A stretch of DNA of 19,363 nt from Amoebophrya sp. AT5.2 (GCA_005223375.1 RXOD01004668.1:1-19363), one strand, 5' to 3'; numbered from the stretch's first letter, positions 10,768 to 19,363 are shown. Notes: generated by a model not told the origin, from the letters alone. Program-made: numbers and translations.

Positions 10768-11283
10768 TTAAAAAGTAAGGGTAGCGGCGACAACTGCTTC
10801 ACGTTTGTCTTCCGTTTTTCTCGCTTTGTGTCCGCAGAAGCACAGCAAGAACGACAGCCAGAACGCGGTACAGAAGGGCATGAGCCAGTGCGCAACTGAG
10901 AACTGGGTGAAGTTGAGGAAATCTCCCACCGTCGTCGACTCGCCCCCCACTTCGGACGGGAGAAAAAGGACCAGCACGAGAATGATCAGCGGAAACAGCA
11001 CCAAGAAACAGGCGACGAAAGCTCGTTCGAGCGGCCGCTCGTAGGATTGCGGGAGGAATACATTTGGGGTCGGTGTTAGTGCGAGACGGGACTTCATTCC
11101 ATTTCCATTGAAATTCCCATTTCCATTGAAATTATGCTGGAAGTTGTTCTTCGGTGGAGGGAGCGGTGAGGGCTCCTTCGCGGTGGCTCTAGCACCGTTG
11201 CCAGGGGCGGGCCCTCGGCCGAGATGCTGCATTTGCTGCATTCCGTTACCGTCCAGGTCCTGCTCGTCGGCGGAGGCGTACAT
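10768..11283 (-). CDS. Two-helix membrane protein or membrane-anchor exon
   Basis: A minus frame starting at 11283 (MYASADEQDLDGNG) runs 171 codons to a stop at 10768; the same frame is open up to an earlier ATG at 11442. I prefer 11283 because an A-rich leader (AAAAAAGGAAAATG) precedes it and the upstream part looks like untranslated sequence. The N-terminal half is Gly/Asn/Pro-rich with a short repeat (FNGNGNFNGNG). Two hydrophobic helices follow: AFVACFLVLFPLIILVLVLF and, after a 30-residue loop, WLMPFCTAFWLSFLLCFCG, then a basic tail (HKARKTEDKRE). The stop lies only about 130 nt before the open frame of the large coiled-coil exon, too close for two ordinary genes with their own signals unless they are trans-spliced from one transcript. 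A splice from a donor at 10802 (GTGAAG) to an AAG acceptor at 10629 keeps phase and would give one 1,400-aa protein. Family unknown. Confidence 0.6.
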   Translation of the reverse strand: MYASADEQDLDGNGMQQMQHLGRGPAPGNGARATAKEPSPLPPPKNNFQHNFNGNGNFNGNGMKSRLALTPTPNVFLPQSYERPLERAFVACFLVLFPLIILVLVLFLPSEVGGESTTVGDFLNFTQFSVAHWLMPFCTAFWLSFLLCFCGHKARKTEDKREAVVAATLTF

Positions 11284-11892
11284 TTTCCTTTTTTTTTTTG
11301 TACTTTTGTTGTAAAAATGGTGGTCTGCTCTACCTGATAGCGATAGCCGAACGCTTCGAGCTGCGGCTGCCTGCTGCGTTGTGCAAATAGAAGTGTGCAA
11401 TTTCTGCAGCAGAGGCAAGTCAGTGTACTCGCTCGTCGCCACGATCTCTCTTCGACAGCGTCTGCGTGGACGGTTACAGATGCAGTATCGAGAGCGATAT
11501 AGCGATGGCTGCGGAGGACACGAAACAAAAGAGCACGATAAGATTCACGAGTGTATATGCGCAACGGAGGGCGCGCCATTCAAGACTCCTTCTTGCGAGA
11601 CCAGCAACGCCAAATCTACTCACTGAAACGACGCGAAAACACCATCAGCTTTCATCGACGTGGCCGCAGTGCTAGCCCTCAGTACGGCCCGCCCTCGGGT
11701 GAATGACATTCATTGTCGTGCGTCGCGTGGAAAAAAATGCTGAAATAAAGCTTGTCCTTGTTTACGCCATCAAATGAGATCTTCAAAAACTGCTGTATCT
11801 ATGTCTATCCATCGATGATATTTGGTGTCGCGACGTCGACGTGCGACAATTTTATCGCAACGGCGAGGAGCGGGAAAAGGACAAGGTCGTCT
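11284..11892. other. Intergenic stretch upstream of the membrane-protein segment
   Basis: About 600 bp between the USP14 stop (11893) and the chosen start at 11283. It contains a 13-bp perfect palindrome around 11700-11712 (TGAATG-A-CATTCA), close to where the USP14 3' end should lie. An alternative in-frame start at 11442 would extend the membrane protein by 53 residues. No separate gene is supported. Confidence 0.5.
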
Positions 11893-14454
11893 TCACTTTT
11901 TCTTTTCCTCCTCCTTTTTGACAGGTAGGTCAAAGGTTTTGGGCGGCGTGTCCGGCATGACGCATGGTATTCTGCGGTAGAGGCACATGTAAGCGATTTG
12001 GGTGTCTGCGCGCCCGCCCTGCAGATCCAGGTTTACGCCGGTAATCTGCTTCCACTCGTATTCCAGCACGTCCTCGTCGTCGAACAGGAGCTGTTGGGGA
12101 TCGAGGAGTTTTTCTTCTTCAGGTTCTACAGATGCTGAAGGTCATCTTCATGTTCTGGCCGAATTTCAATGAAGGATCGATCTGACTGTATCTGAATCAT
12201 GGAATTTGGAAAAACCCTACACCTACCCCTACACGCCCATCGGTAAATGGAAAGAACAATACCCATTGGTCGTCCTTGTAATCCTTCCCGTCGGCAGAGT
12301 GAATCTTGATCCATCCGACGTAATGCCCGCCCTGAAGGGATCGCCCCTTGTGCGACACAATCCCGGAAAGCTCGTACTGCCCGGTCAGGAAATCCTTCAT
12401 CGGCGCGTCGTTGGCGGAATCCACCTCCATCGGCTCTGTGGTGGAAAGAGTGCTGCTGCTGTTGGGCTTGGACGTGATGCCGACCGAGGCTAAGCTCGCA
12501 AACAAAGTTGTAAGGGAACTTTCATCATGGGGATGGGGCCAAAAAGCCAAGAAGAAATGAAGAATTTCGATTGATAAAATGATTGTACTTGCTTGATCCT
12601 TTGCTTCTTCCTCTTGCCCAAAGTTTTTTATTTTTTCTGCCTCTGCCTCCACTTCTGCCTCGCGTTTTTCGCGCAGCTTCAAACGTCCGATGCCGAGCTC
12701 CTTCTGCAGCTCTGTTGAAGCGTAGTCATACACGTCCAGAGTTGCGGAAAACGCGCATTTGCGCATCATCTTGACCGCGGTCGCATCGGTACCGGCAACG
12801 GTACTTGCTTGCTTGTAGCCGAACCGCGCAAACTGCACCCAGAGGTACTGCGGAAGACTCGCCATGCAGGTCGACTTCTCGTACTGGGCGAGACGACCTG
12901 AGAATCAATATCAATATAGACGAAGATGAAGTAAGTAGATCAACATGAACTACATGCTGAACTTGAAGTTGAACTTGAAACTACTGGAAGAACATTTAGG
13001 AATGGAATCAACGGTGCAGCATCCATTTTTTTACGCTGCATGTACACCTCCTACACCTTCTTGCTACAACGCAGAACGCAGGCACGATAGAATTAGAAAA
13101 AACCTGCATTACCGAGCGTTGGTGAGTTTTTCTCCATGTGCTCCTTGAGCGAATGTTTTATTCCCTCATGCATGTGGGAGACGGGCTCGGTCGTCGACCC
13201 CATGTGGCAAACGAAAAAGCGATAGCTCTCCTGCTTCTGCTCCGGAGGCTCGTCTTCCGATTCCACGCATTTGTAGCTGTCGCGAGTTCATTTGCATTGA
13301 TTTCATTGTGCCGCAGTTCGGTTGCTTGAAGTGACTTCTTCAAAAGGAAAAGCTGCTCCTGTGGCCGCTACCCCCAGCTACAGAACAAAAATAAAGTGAA
13401 ACTGGTATGTTTCTTTGTACCTGCTGTTCATTTTGAACCCGAACAAGTCGTCCACGATGTTTCCTCCCCCTTCCCCTCTAGCAGTCGCGTTTCCGATCAC
13501 GGAGAACATCTCGCGCAGGCATTCTTCTGCGTCCTGCTGCTGGTAACTTGGCGGGTTCCCCGTGGTCTGCCCGAACTGCGGAAACCGTGTCCGGAGCGTG
13601 TTCACGAATTGGAAGGGCGTGACCGTATCGGTCGTGTTGTCCATCTGCGTGAGGAAGTTCCGCAGCGACGTCACAAACGTCGCGTCACTGGTGTTCCCGA
13701 ACCCAAACTGGGCGCCGCGGGGAGCCGACGAGGAAGAGGATGAGGAGGGTACGAGCCCGGTTTTGAGCTCGGGGATGGTCTTGAGAACTTGCACCACAGA
13801 ATTCATGTAGCAAGTGTTTCCCAGATTCTTCAGGCCGCAAGGAAGAACTTCCTGTGATCGATTTATTTTGCCGAAAGCTGGTGATGAATGTTGTATGTTT
13901 GTTAGTTGTGCAGCGATGAAAAACATCACAAAGTAACAGTAAGTAGAAGAACTAGTACTCCGCAGTAGTTGTACCACTTTCTTTTCCTTGAGAATCTTTG
14001 CTCGCTCCTCGGGGGTCAGATCCTCCATGAAGACTGTCTTCTCTGCCGGAGCTGCGATCTCCTTTCCTTCCGCGGTGCCAATCTGTCGTGGTCGGGAGTT
14101 TTCTTCATCGTAGGCGGATAAAAAGGGGGGCCGGGTGTCGAGGAGGTTTAGAGACTTTTATTTTGAGAGAAAAAAAGAAAAGAGAGTTTCAAACCCAAGA
14201 AAGCGAAGAAGCTGAAACTCGTCTTGTACCAGCTGTATCTTCGCTCCGCTCTTCAGCTTCTTCAGCTTCGCGCCTAGATCGTCCCCGTCTTTGAGGAGGC
14301 CGCCGGCAAACCCGAGGAACTTCATGCGGTCGGTGGGCACGTTTGTGACTGAATATACCAGCTGCTTGAAGTCCTCGACGCTCATCGACTCCTCGACGTC
14401 GACGGAGAGCTCCTGCTTCCCCCACTTAATCGGCAATTTCACCATGGTGGGCAT
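11893..14454 (-). CDS. USP14: Proteasome-associated ubiquitin carboxyl-terminal hydrolase, USP14/Ubp6 type
   Basis: Seven exons, 14454-14230, 14082-13975, 13851-13421, 13276-13113, 12897-12589, 12489-12263 and 12090-11893, close in phase to 553 aa. USP14 binds the proteasome 19S base and trims ubiquitin from substrates. Residues 1-75 form the N-terminal ubiquitin-like domain that docks on the proteasome (VKLPIKWGKQELSVDV to KIQL). The linker EKTVFMEDLTPEE is typical of USP14. The USP domain follows: Cys box GLKNLGNTCYMNS with nucleophile C125, QQDAEE box, the CVESEDE strand, and His box GGHYVGWI with H468. W488 joined to LLFDDEDV supplies the third catalytic Asp (near 493). A Lys/Glu tail ends the protein. 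Compared with human USP14 (494 aa) there are insertions, including a poly-Ser stretch in exon 3. The fit to the family at every join is the main support for the exon map. Five of six donors start GTAC or GTAT; introns are 99-215 nt. It should be a cytosolic/nuclear active enzyme. Confidence 0.94.
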
Positions 14455-14822
14455 TGAGGAAAAAATGAACGAGGAGCTATAATTAAATGGAGCGATGACG
14501 AACGTTCTGAGCGCGAGTGCCGAACGGTAAGGCTGTAGCTGATGACGCAGTGGTTCTGTCTCTGGTTGTGGTTTTCATTTAAATTCAGCCAGCGCTTTCG
14601 TTGTTGTGGTGGTAGATAGTGCGGATCCACGACCTCAAGAAGGTTTCTTCATCTTCGGACGACGAGACAAAGATTTTGTGCTTTGGGAACACATCAGCAT
14701 GTTGGAGCAGGTGCGCAAAAGATAGAAATCCGTATCCATGCATATGTTGTCCTTTATCAGCTGCACGCGTGGTGATGTATCAAGTGGTGGTTTCTGCGAC
14801 GGTGCACGGAGTGACTGAGGAC
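14455..14822. other. Intergenic stretch, no gene supported
   Basis: About 370 bp between the USP14 start and the stop of the F-box-like gene. Only short frames are present. It must contain the 3' untranslated region of the upstream gene and the USP14 leader or trans-splice acceptor. Nothing else is seen. Confidence 0.55.
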
Positions 14823-16673
14823 TCATGTCAAGGGATCGAGCAGCTCGCCCATCAGGATTTTGTTTTTCCCGATTTCTCTCATGATCAAGTTCAGTAGGAC
14901 CGTCGTCATCTTGTTCGGGTCTTCTGGTGGCAGCGTTGCTCGTGCGGCTCCTGCGCCACCAGCTACTTTTCCTACTTTTCCTCCTGTGCCTCCGGCTCCG
15001 CCATCCCCCCGGAGCAAATCGTCCTCCTCTTCTATGGTTGTATCGCGGTCCGCGAGTCCGCTACTCCCCGCGTCACACAGAAGTAGACCACCAGCCTCCC
15101 CCCGCCCACCCAGTGCATGATCGCCGGCGCCAGCAGCATCTTGCTTCAGCCGCTTCACCGAGGAAGCCGCTCCAGATTTAGTGCCCACCTTGTGCGATGC
15201 TGTCTCATGATCGTCCGCACGGTGGTGGTGGTAAAGCAGAGCTTGGAGCTTCAGCCGCCAGTTACACCGCGCCTTGATAAACTCCTGCCAGCGCTGCGGC
15301 TTCACCAGACGCACAGACCACATGCGGTTCGGCACTTGGTCGTCCTGGAATAACCGATTCGATTTTTTTGGTCGTCCTGGATGGATATCGGAGAAGAACC
15401 ACACACGACGATGGCGACCGGAGAAGAAGATGGGAACATCTTTCTTAGATGTGTACATCAATATCAAAGAAAGATCAAGATCATGCTGACACGTGTAGCA
15501 GCAAGCATCCATCAACTTCAACATTCAGGTCGTGGCGATGGAAGACAAAAAAAGTCAGAAAATCAATCAATCTATAGGTAGTACGAGCAAAACAGTATCC
15601 TTCGGTACTCCGCCGTGCTTTTGCTTGGTCATGAAGTCCCAGAGCCTCTTCAGGGATTCGAATGGGCACTTCGCCGGGTCCGGATTCCACTCCAATTTTT
15701 CGAAGAGGTAGTTGTCTATCCACTTCACCCGCATCGGCTCCGACGCCTTGTACACACAGACGCCACGCATAAACCTGCAAGTGGTTCTATCTATGATTTC
15801 GATTTGTTGGATTTATATTTGACACCACGCGCAAGGGGAAGAGGAGTCGTCTCGGTACGGTGTGCCCTCCTTGTCGAAGTGGTTTGTGTAGTACTCCGGA
15901 CAGGCCAGCCCCCCTTTCGTGCACACGTCCCCCATCGTACAGTTCGCGCCGAAGTCCAAAAACCTGGACACCTTTTTCGTCATTAGGATTTTCAGCTTCC
16001 GCAGATCGACCTTCAGCGCGTACATGTCTTTGCTCACGCAGCGCAGCCGCATCACCGAGTGGAAGTCCAGGTAGTTCGTCGCCACCATATGCAGCAGGTT
16101 ACAGCGGAGGTGCTCCTGCTTGTCTACCGCGTCTGATATCAAGTTTTTCAGGCTCTCCTGCGTGGTGAGTTCCTTTTCCAAGTCGTGCCGCCGGTGCCAC
16201 GTGTCGAACAAATTCTCGGTGAACGCGTGGAGCTTCGGGCTCTTCTCCGTGCGCTTGGGAATGGACTTCTGGGCGGCCTTCACGGAAGAGGAAAGAGTCG
16301 GGAATAGGGATGACGCGCCGCTTCGCTGGGACTGGCTGTGGTTGCGCTTGAGAGATTTCATGGGCGGCGCTTTGTTGTTCGTGTTCCCCGCACCAGGAGG
16401 AGCGTTGCGACTGCCGCCCGCAGCACCGGACGAAGACGAGGAGGACCCGCCGACCTGCACCTGCTGCATTCTTCCGATGTTGGTTTCTCGTTCTCCTGCA
16501 CCTAGATCTTTGCACGAAAATGAACCTTCTATAGCTGTTGACGCTCCTCCTGAGTCTTCAATGTCAATGACGAATGACGATGTGGATCTGAATGTCAATG
16601 CTTTAGTTTCGAGGTTTTTTGCAGGCGCGGCTGCATCATGTTCAAGCAGCGCTTGTGTTACAACATGCACCAT
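14823..16673 (-). CDS. Unknown protein with a weak F-box-like segment
   Basis: Three exons, 16673-15826, 15774-15585 and 15344-14823, join in phase to 519 aa. Residues 1-150 are low complexity (poly-Ser, Gly/Ala/Asn, then basic KSLKRNHSQSQR) and probably disordered. Residues about 190-230, with LLHMVATNYLDFHSVMRLRCVSKDMYALKVDLRKL in outline, follow the F-box pattern (L..I..YL....L..L..VSK), which would recruit a substrate to an SCF ubiquitin ligase; this is a weak match. A Cys-bearing stretch follows (C245, C251, C258, C281), then exon 2 with VCVYKASEPMRVKWIDNY and exon 3 with MWSVRLVKPQRWQEFIKARCNW. The last third is Gly/Ala/Glu-rich and ends in an amphipathic helix (TTVLLNLIMREIGKNKILMG). 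The start could instead be the ATG at 16469 (M69), because the first 68 residues have a different, AT-richer codon use. Intron 1 begins GTGTCAAA and is only 51 nt; intron 2 begins GTACTACC. Gene structure is well supported, function is not. Confidence 0.75.
15337..15381. repeat. 14-bp direct repeat spanning an intron acceptor
   Basis: TTGGTCGTCCTGGA is found at 15336-15349 and exactly again at 15368-15381. On the coding strand both copies read TCCAGGACGACCAA, so both carry a usable CAG acceptor followed by the same exon-like bases. The inner copy (exon starting 15344) gives the correct reading phase. Confidence 0.85.
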
Positions 16674-18622
16674 GGATTTCTATGTATACTGGTCGTCGCA
16701 CCGTGCTGCTCGTGCCCGTATACACCTGCACCTACACGCAAAGCGAACACCTGTACCGACACTTACGCCTGCTCCTGCACAGGACTTTTGTTCCTCGCGC
16801 CAAGAAGCATGGCGCAGCCCGCGCTAGTACTAACTTGTTTTTGTGGTTTTCGTAGTTTTTTGGTTTTTTTGCGGTTTTGGTTGGCAAGACATCATAGGAG
16901 ATGAGAGGTTTTTGGTAGGGAGCAGTCAGCAGCCCAATGAAGATTGATTCTGACAACTTACTCCTGACTGCCGTGAAAGCAGCCTACTTTGGTCGCCGAC
17001 TACTGCATCAGGGTAGCACAAGCAGCTTGTAGCTCCTTCTGCAGATAATCGGGCTGTAGGATGATGAATGACCCACCTTTAGAGGGCGCCGCGTCTCGAT
17101 GACGATACGTAGAGAAAGATGGTTCATCTTTCCACAAGTACGTGTGATCTGCCTCGTCGTCAGTGAGTGTCTACTTACTACAGATTATCGGATAACCTCT
17201 CATCCAGATCCTCTTCAATCTCGATCCACCCAGTTTGATAGGCGATAGGGCCACCGTATCATTGAGGTGGTCGCTTTGCTTTTGTTTCGCCGACGATAAG
17301 ATCCTCTACTTTAGGTTGTAGCGCTGCAATATTCCTCGATAGTCGATCGGTACAGAAGATGCAGAAAAGTACTTTCATCTACGTAGCCATGTTAGGCTTA
17401 GGCGGTGGCCACAACGCCTATAATAGGTCCACGATACCGAAGTATTCATCAAACTGCTGCTGCTGCTGTAGAGAAGTACTTTTTTACCGTTGCGCTTGTT
17501 GCCGCTGGATAGAGATTGAGAGTTTTACGAAACTCCTACACTTAAGTACGTAGAGATCAACCTGTAGAGTAGATTTTCGTCGTAGAACTAGAGATAGAAA
17601 AAGCCTTTGGTACTGTTCATCTGTTCCTAGTACAGCTTAGTGCGCGAGCCGCCTCCGCAGAGATGAGGGGCGTTTGCTTTTTTATCTTCTTGCTTCAGCT
17701 TCGCAGCAGTGCATCTTCCAGCATAGATCTACTTCTTCTTAGGCTAAATTTCAGTCTTCGTTAGTTCCCGAAACGTGGCTTGTTTGTAGTCAACATCCTG
17801 TTTTTAATGCCTATAGAGCTGTGATTGAGATTGCCTATTGTGATCTTCCGTCATCATAACACCAGCACTACCTGCGATAACGATAAGCTTAAACGTCGTA
17901 GAACTTATAAGCGTCGTAGACCTCCCGTAGAAATAGATTGGGGTGAATGAAACGTAGATTGATAGTGGTAATCAACAACCAACACCAGATTCTAGTACTC
18001 TCGCGAGAATAGAGCGCCGCAGATTTCAGGGTCCTGAAAGATAGAAAATGGTTTACAGTCCCGATAAATTTATACTGTCTGCCTATGTGTCGCCGTTTAC
18101 TTTGGTCTTCAGTGCTGTTAGGTCGTGCCCCCTTGCCATAGGTCGGCCGCGGCTTAGTACCGTTTGAGAGCGCAATCCGGGTCGCCGCCCGTGTCGCGAT
18201 CAAGCAACAGCGAGCGACTGCCACGGAGCTTCCTGGCAGCTACCGATCGATGACTAGGTTGTTCATTAAAACACCAGCACCAGCTTGGAGCACGGGTGCC
18301 AGTGTGTCGAGAACGGAGAGGAGGCGGGCCAGGGGTGCAAAGCAGATGCGGAAACCACAACAGCCTAGCAGACCCCAGCCCAAGGTGTCCATCTCGTATG
18401 CTGGTTGTGCACAACAATCTCCCGCGAGGCCTGTTTTTGGTTGCGTTTTTCAGCGAGATTTCCTCGCCCGTTTTGTGGCCGTCGACAGGTAAAAAAATCT
18501 TTAAAAATCTTTTGATCGCGGAAAATCTGTGACGTAGATAGCGGAGCCAATAGCACCCAGTTGCGCCGGCCCGCCTGAATCACTCTACGGACCGGTAGGC
18601 ACCACCCGTTAACAACTTGAAA

Positions 18623-18704
18623 CTACCAGGTTGGTAGGACCCCAGTTGGACGGGCCCATATCCGGAACGAAGGCGTTGCGATTAGCAAGACCTAGGGTTC
18701 TTGC
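18623..18704. other. Pair of short hairpins, possible structured RNA
   Basis: CTACCA-GGT-TGGTAG at 18623-18637 is a perfect 6-bp stem with a 3-nt loop. GCAAGACC-TAG-GGTTCTTGC at 18685-18704 is an 8-bp stem with one bulged base. They sit 48 bp apart in a GC-richer island of the non-coding gap. They do not match a tRNA or a spliceosomal RNA that I can recognise, and either could be chance. Confidence 0.3.
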
Positions 18705-19087
18705 CGCGGTAGCTGATAGGTAGAGGCACACCAAGTAGCTAGAGGCTTCATCACATCTGTTGATTTATTGCGAAGGAAGTGCATAGAAAGATCTTACGTG
18801 CTGGTTCCGATCTGGTTGCTTTCTGAAGATCTGGTTCGCCAATGGTTCGATTTGAGTTTGAAAATTCGTGCCTGAAAGTTGAAAATCGTAGTGTAGTAGA
18901 GTTCTTTACGTCCTCCTGACGAGATAGTTCCCGGCTCTTCCGCTCACTCCTCCTCGGTACTTCTTGCACCCACCGCTCGTCGTTTCTCCGTTTCTCCTTC
19001 TAGTACAACCGCCAACGGGTGTAAGTAGGTGCTATTTCAACACAAGAAGCGTGCTCCTCTTGCTTCCTGTATCTCTTGCCACCTGCT

Positions 19088-19113
19088 CGTCCTCATCCAT
19101 CGTCCTCATCCAT
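19088..19113. repeat. Perfect 13-bp tandem duplication
   Basis: CGTCCTCATCCAT occurs twice in a row at 19088-19100 and 19101-19113. It lies downstream of the Gly/Phe-rich gene stop, probably in or beyond its 3' untranslated region. Confidence 0.85.
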
Positions 19114-19117
19114 CGGG

Positions 19118-19148
19118 ACCTATCGAATACAGCTTCTGCTCGATAGGT
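19118..19148 (-). promoter_or_regulatory. Stem-loop in the presumed 3' untranslated region
   Basis: ACCTATCGA at 19118-19126 is the exact reverse complement of TCGATAGGT at 19140-19148, giving a perfect 9-bp stem with a 13-nt loop. It begins about 46 nt past the stop codon of the Gly/Phe-rich gene on the coding strand. A role in mRNA stability or 3' processing is inference. Confidence 0.45.
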
Positions 19149-19193
19149 ACAACTTACTAGATCGATTGTGAAGATTTTGATTTTCCCGTTCCC

Positions 19194-19363
19194 TTACCAG
19201 CCCTTTCCGCCGTACCCCTTCTGGTCGAAGCCGCCGAAGCCCTGGTCGAAGCCGCCTCCGAAGCCGCCCTTCATCGGCGGCGCCCCGAAGCCCGCGTCGA
19301 AGCCGCCCGCGAAGCCGCCCTTCTGGCCGAAGCCGTTGTCGAAGCCGCCCGGCCCGCCGAAGC
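19194..19363 (-). CDS. C-terminal end of a Gly/Phe-rich low-complexity protein
   Basis: A minus frame enters from the right edge and ends at a TAA at 19194-19196, giving 56 residues. It is built from repeats of GGF, GFD and GFG (GGFDNGFGQKGGFAGGF and so on) and ends in QKGYGGKGW. FG/GGF-rich tails occur in RNA-binding and other phase-separating proteins, and C-termini of the form GKGW or GKGKW are, as I recall, common in dinoflagellate RNA-binding proteins. The globular part is outside the window, so the function is unknown. The opposite strand also reads open as a Pro/Lys-rich peptide, but it lacks an ATG; the minus strand agrees with every neighbour and stops cleanly after a sensible tail. 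Confidence 0.6.
   Translation of the reverse strand, partial: FGGPGGFDNGFGQKGGFAGGFDAGFGAPPMKGGFGGGFDQGFGGFDQKGYGGKGW

Larger units (their letters stand above)
16674..19193. other. 2.5-kb gap with no supportable gene
   Basis: This stretch lies between the start of the F-box-like gene and the stop of the Gly/Phe-rich gene. The part at 17000-18100 is relatively AT-rich with short random frames, a (CTG)5 run near 17454, and CGTCGTAGAACT at both about 17577 and 17894. The part at 18100-18720 is more GC-rich and contains small hairpins (listed separately). Frames of 80-110 codons on both strands in 17889-18492 do not look like proteins I recognise and overlap each other, so I do not call them. 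Confidence 0.5.

Noticed and set aside
17380..17402. Resemblance to the dinoflagellate spliced leader (GTAGCCAT then TTAGGCTTAG)
   Set aside because: Only the 8-mer GTAGCCAT is exact. The rest needs an inserted base and several mismatches, it lies on the strand opposite all genes, and no Sm-type site or donor follows. Too weak to call a leader gene or relic.
18154..18417. Minus-strand 87-codon frame and overlapping frames in 17889-18492
   Set aside because: Translations are Arg/Ser/Pro/Cys-rich, mutually overlapping and unlike any protein I know; no splice pattern connects them.
18840..18860. GGTTCGATTT, reminiscent of a tRNA T-loop
   Set aside because: No acceptor stem, anticodon arm or D-arm can be placed around it.
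19197..19363. Pro/Lys-rich plus-strand peptide at the right edge
   Set aside because: It has no start codon, and the other strand gives GGF repeats with a clean stop after a plausible GKGW tail, in the same direction as all neighbours.

Overview
The window looks like nuclear DNA of a unicellular eukaryote, most likely an alveolate of the dinoflagellate lineage. The gene density, about one gene per 2 to 2.5 kb, would suit a compact genome such as a syndinian (Amoebophrya-like) parasite better than a large-genome free-living dinoflagellate. This placement is inference. It rests on: all supported genes lying on the minus strand (a one-way gene array); protein-coding genes broken by short introns of 59 to 447 nt; a glycine/phenylalanine-rich protein ending in GKGW, a style of tail I associate with dinoflagellates; a eukaryote-type HU (CCDC81-like) protein; and intron ends that do not follow the usual GTRAGT donor. 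There are no bacterial-style operons, IS elements, CRISPR arrays or recognisable tRNA/rRNA genes.

Layout, left to right, all genes read right to left: (1) a signal-peptide protein of unknown family, exons within 1259..1, running off the left edge; (2) a four-exon HU/CCDC81-like protein, 3772..2392; (3) a two-exon zinc-dependent sorbitol/xylitol-type dehydrogenase, 6409..4700; (4) a very large exon (stop at 6907, open to about 10628) encoding a coiled-coil protein with a GYF-like domain near its C-terminal third; (5) a two-helix membrane protein segment, 11283..10768, which may be the first exon of gene 4; (6) a seven-exon USP14/Ubp6 proteasome-associated deubiquitinase, 14454..11893; (7) a three-exon unknown protein with a weak F-box-like segment, 16673..14823; (8) a 2.5-kb stretch without a supportable gene, holding several small hairpins and repeats; (9) the 3' end of a Gly/Phe-rich protein, 19363..19194, running off the right edge.

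Exon joins were chosen by hand so that reading phase stays consistent and the joined protein matches the family where one is known. USP14 (553 aa), the dehydrogenase (420 aa), the HU protein (273 aa) and the F-box-like protein (519 aa) all close in phase. The genes do not form an obvious pathway; they look like unrelated housekeeping and lineage-specific genes sharing one transcriptional direction.

The most notable signals are in the introns. Nine of fifteen predicted donors begin GTAC. Four introns carry near-identical direct repeats at their two ends, as expected if introns had been inserted with target-site duplication. Three acceptor regions are tandemly duplicated. The possible fusion of the membrane segment to the 1,200-residue coiled-coil/GYF protein would give a membrane-anchored architecture that I do not recognise.
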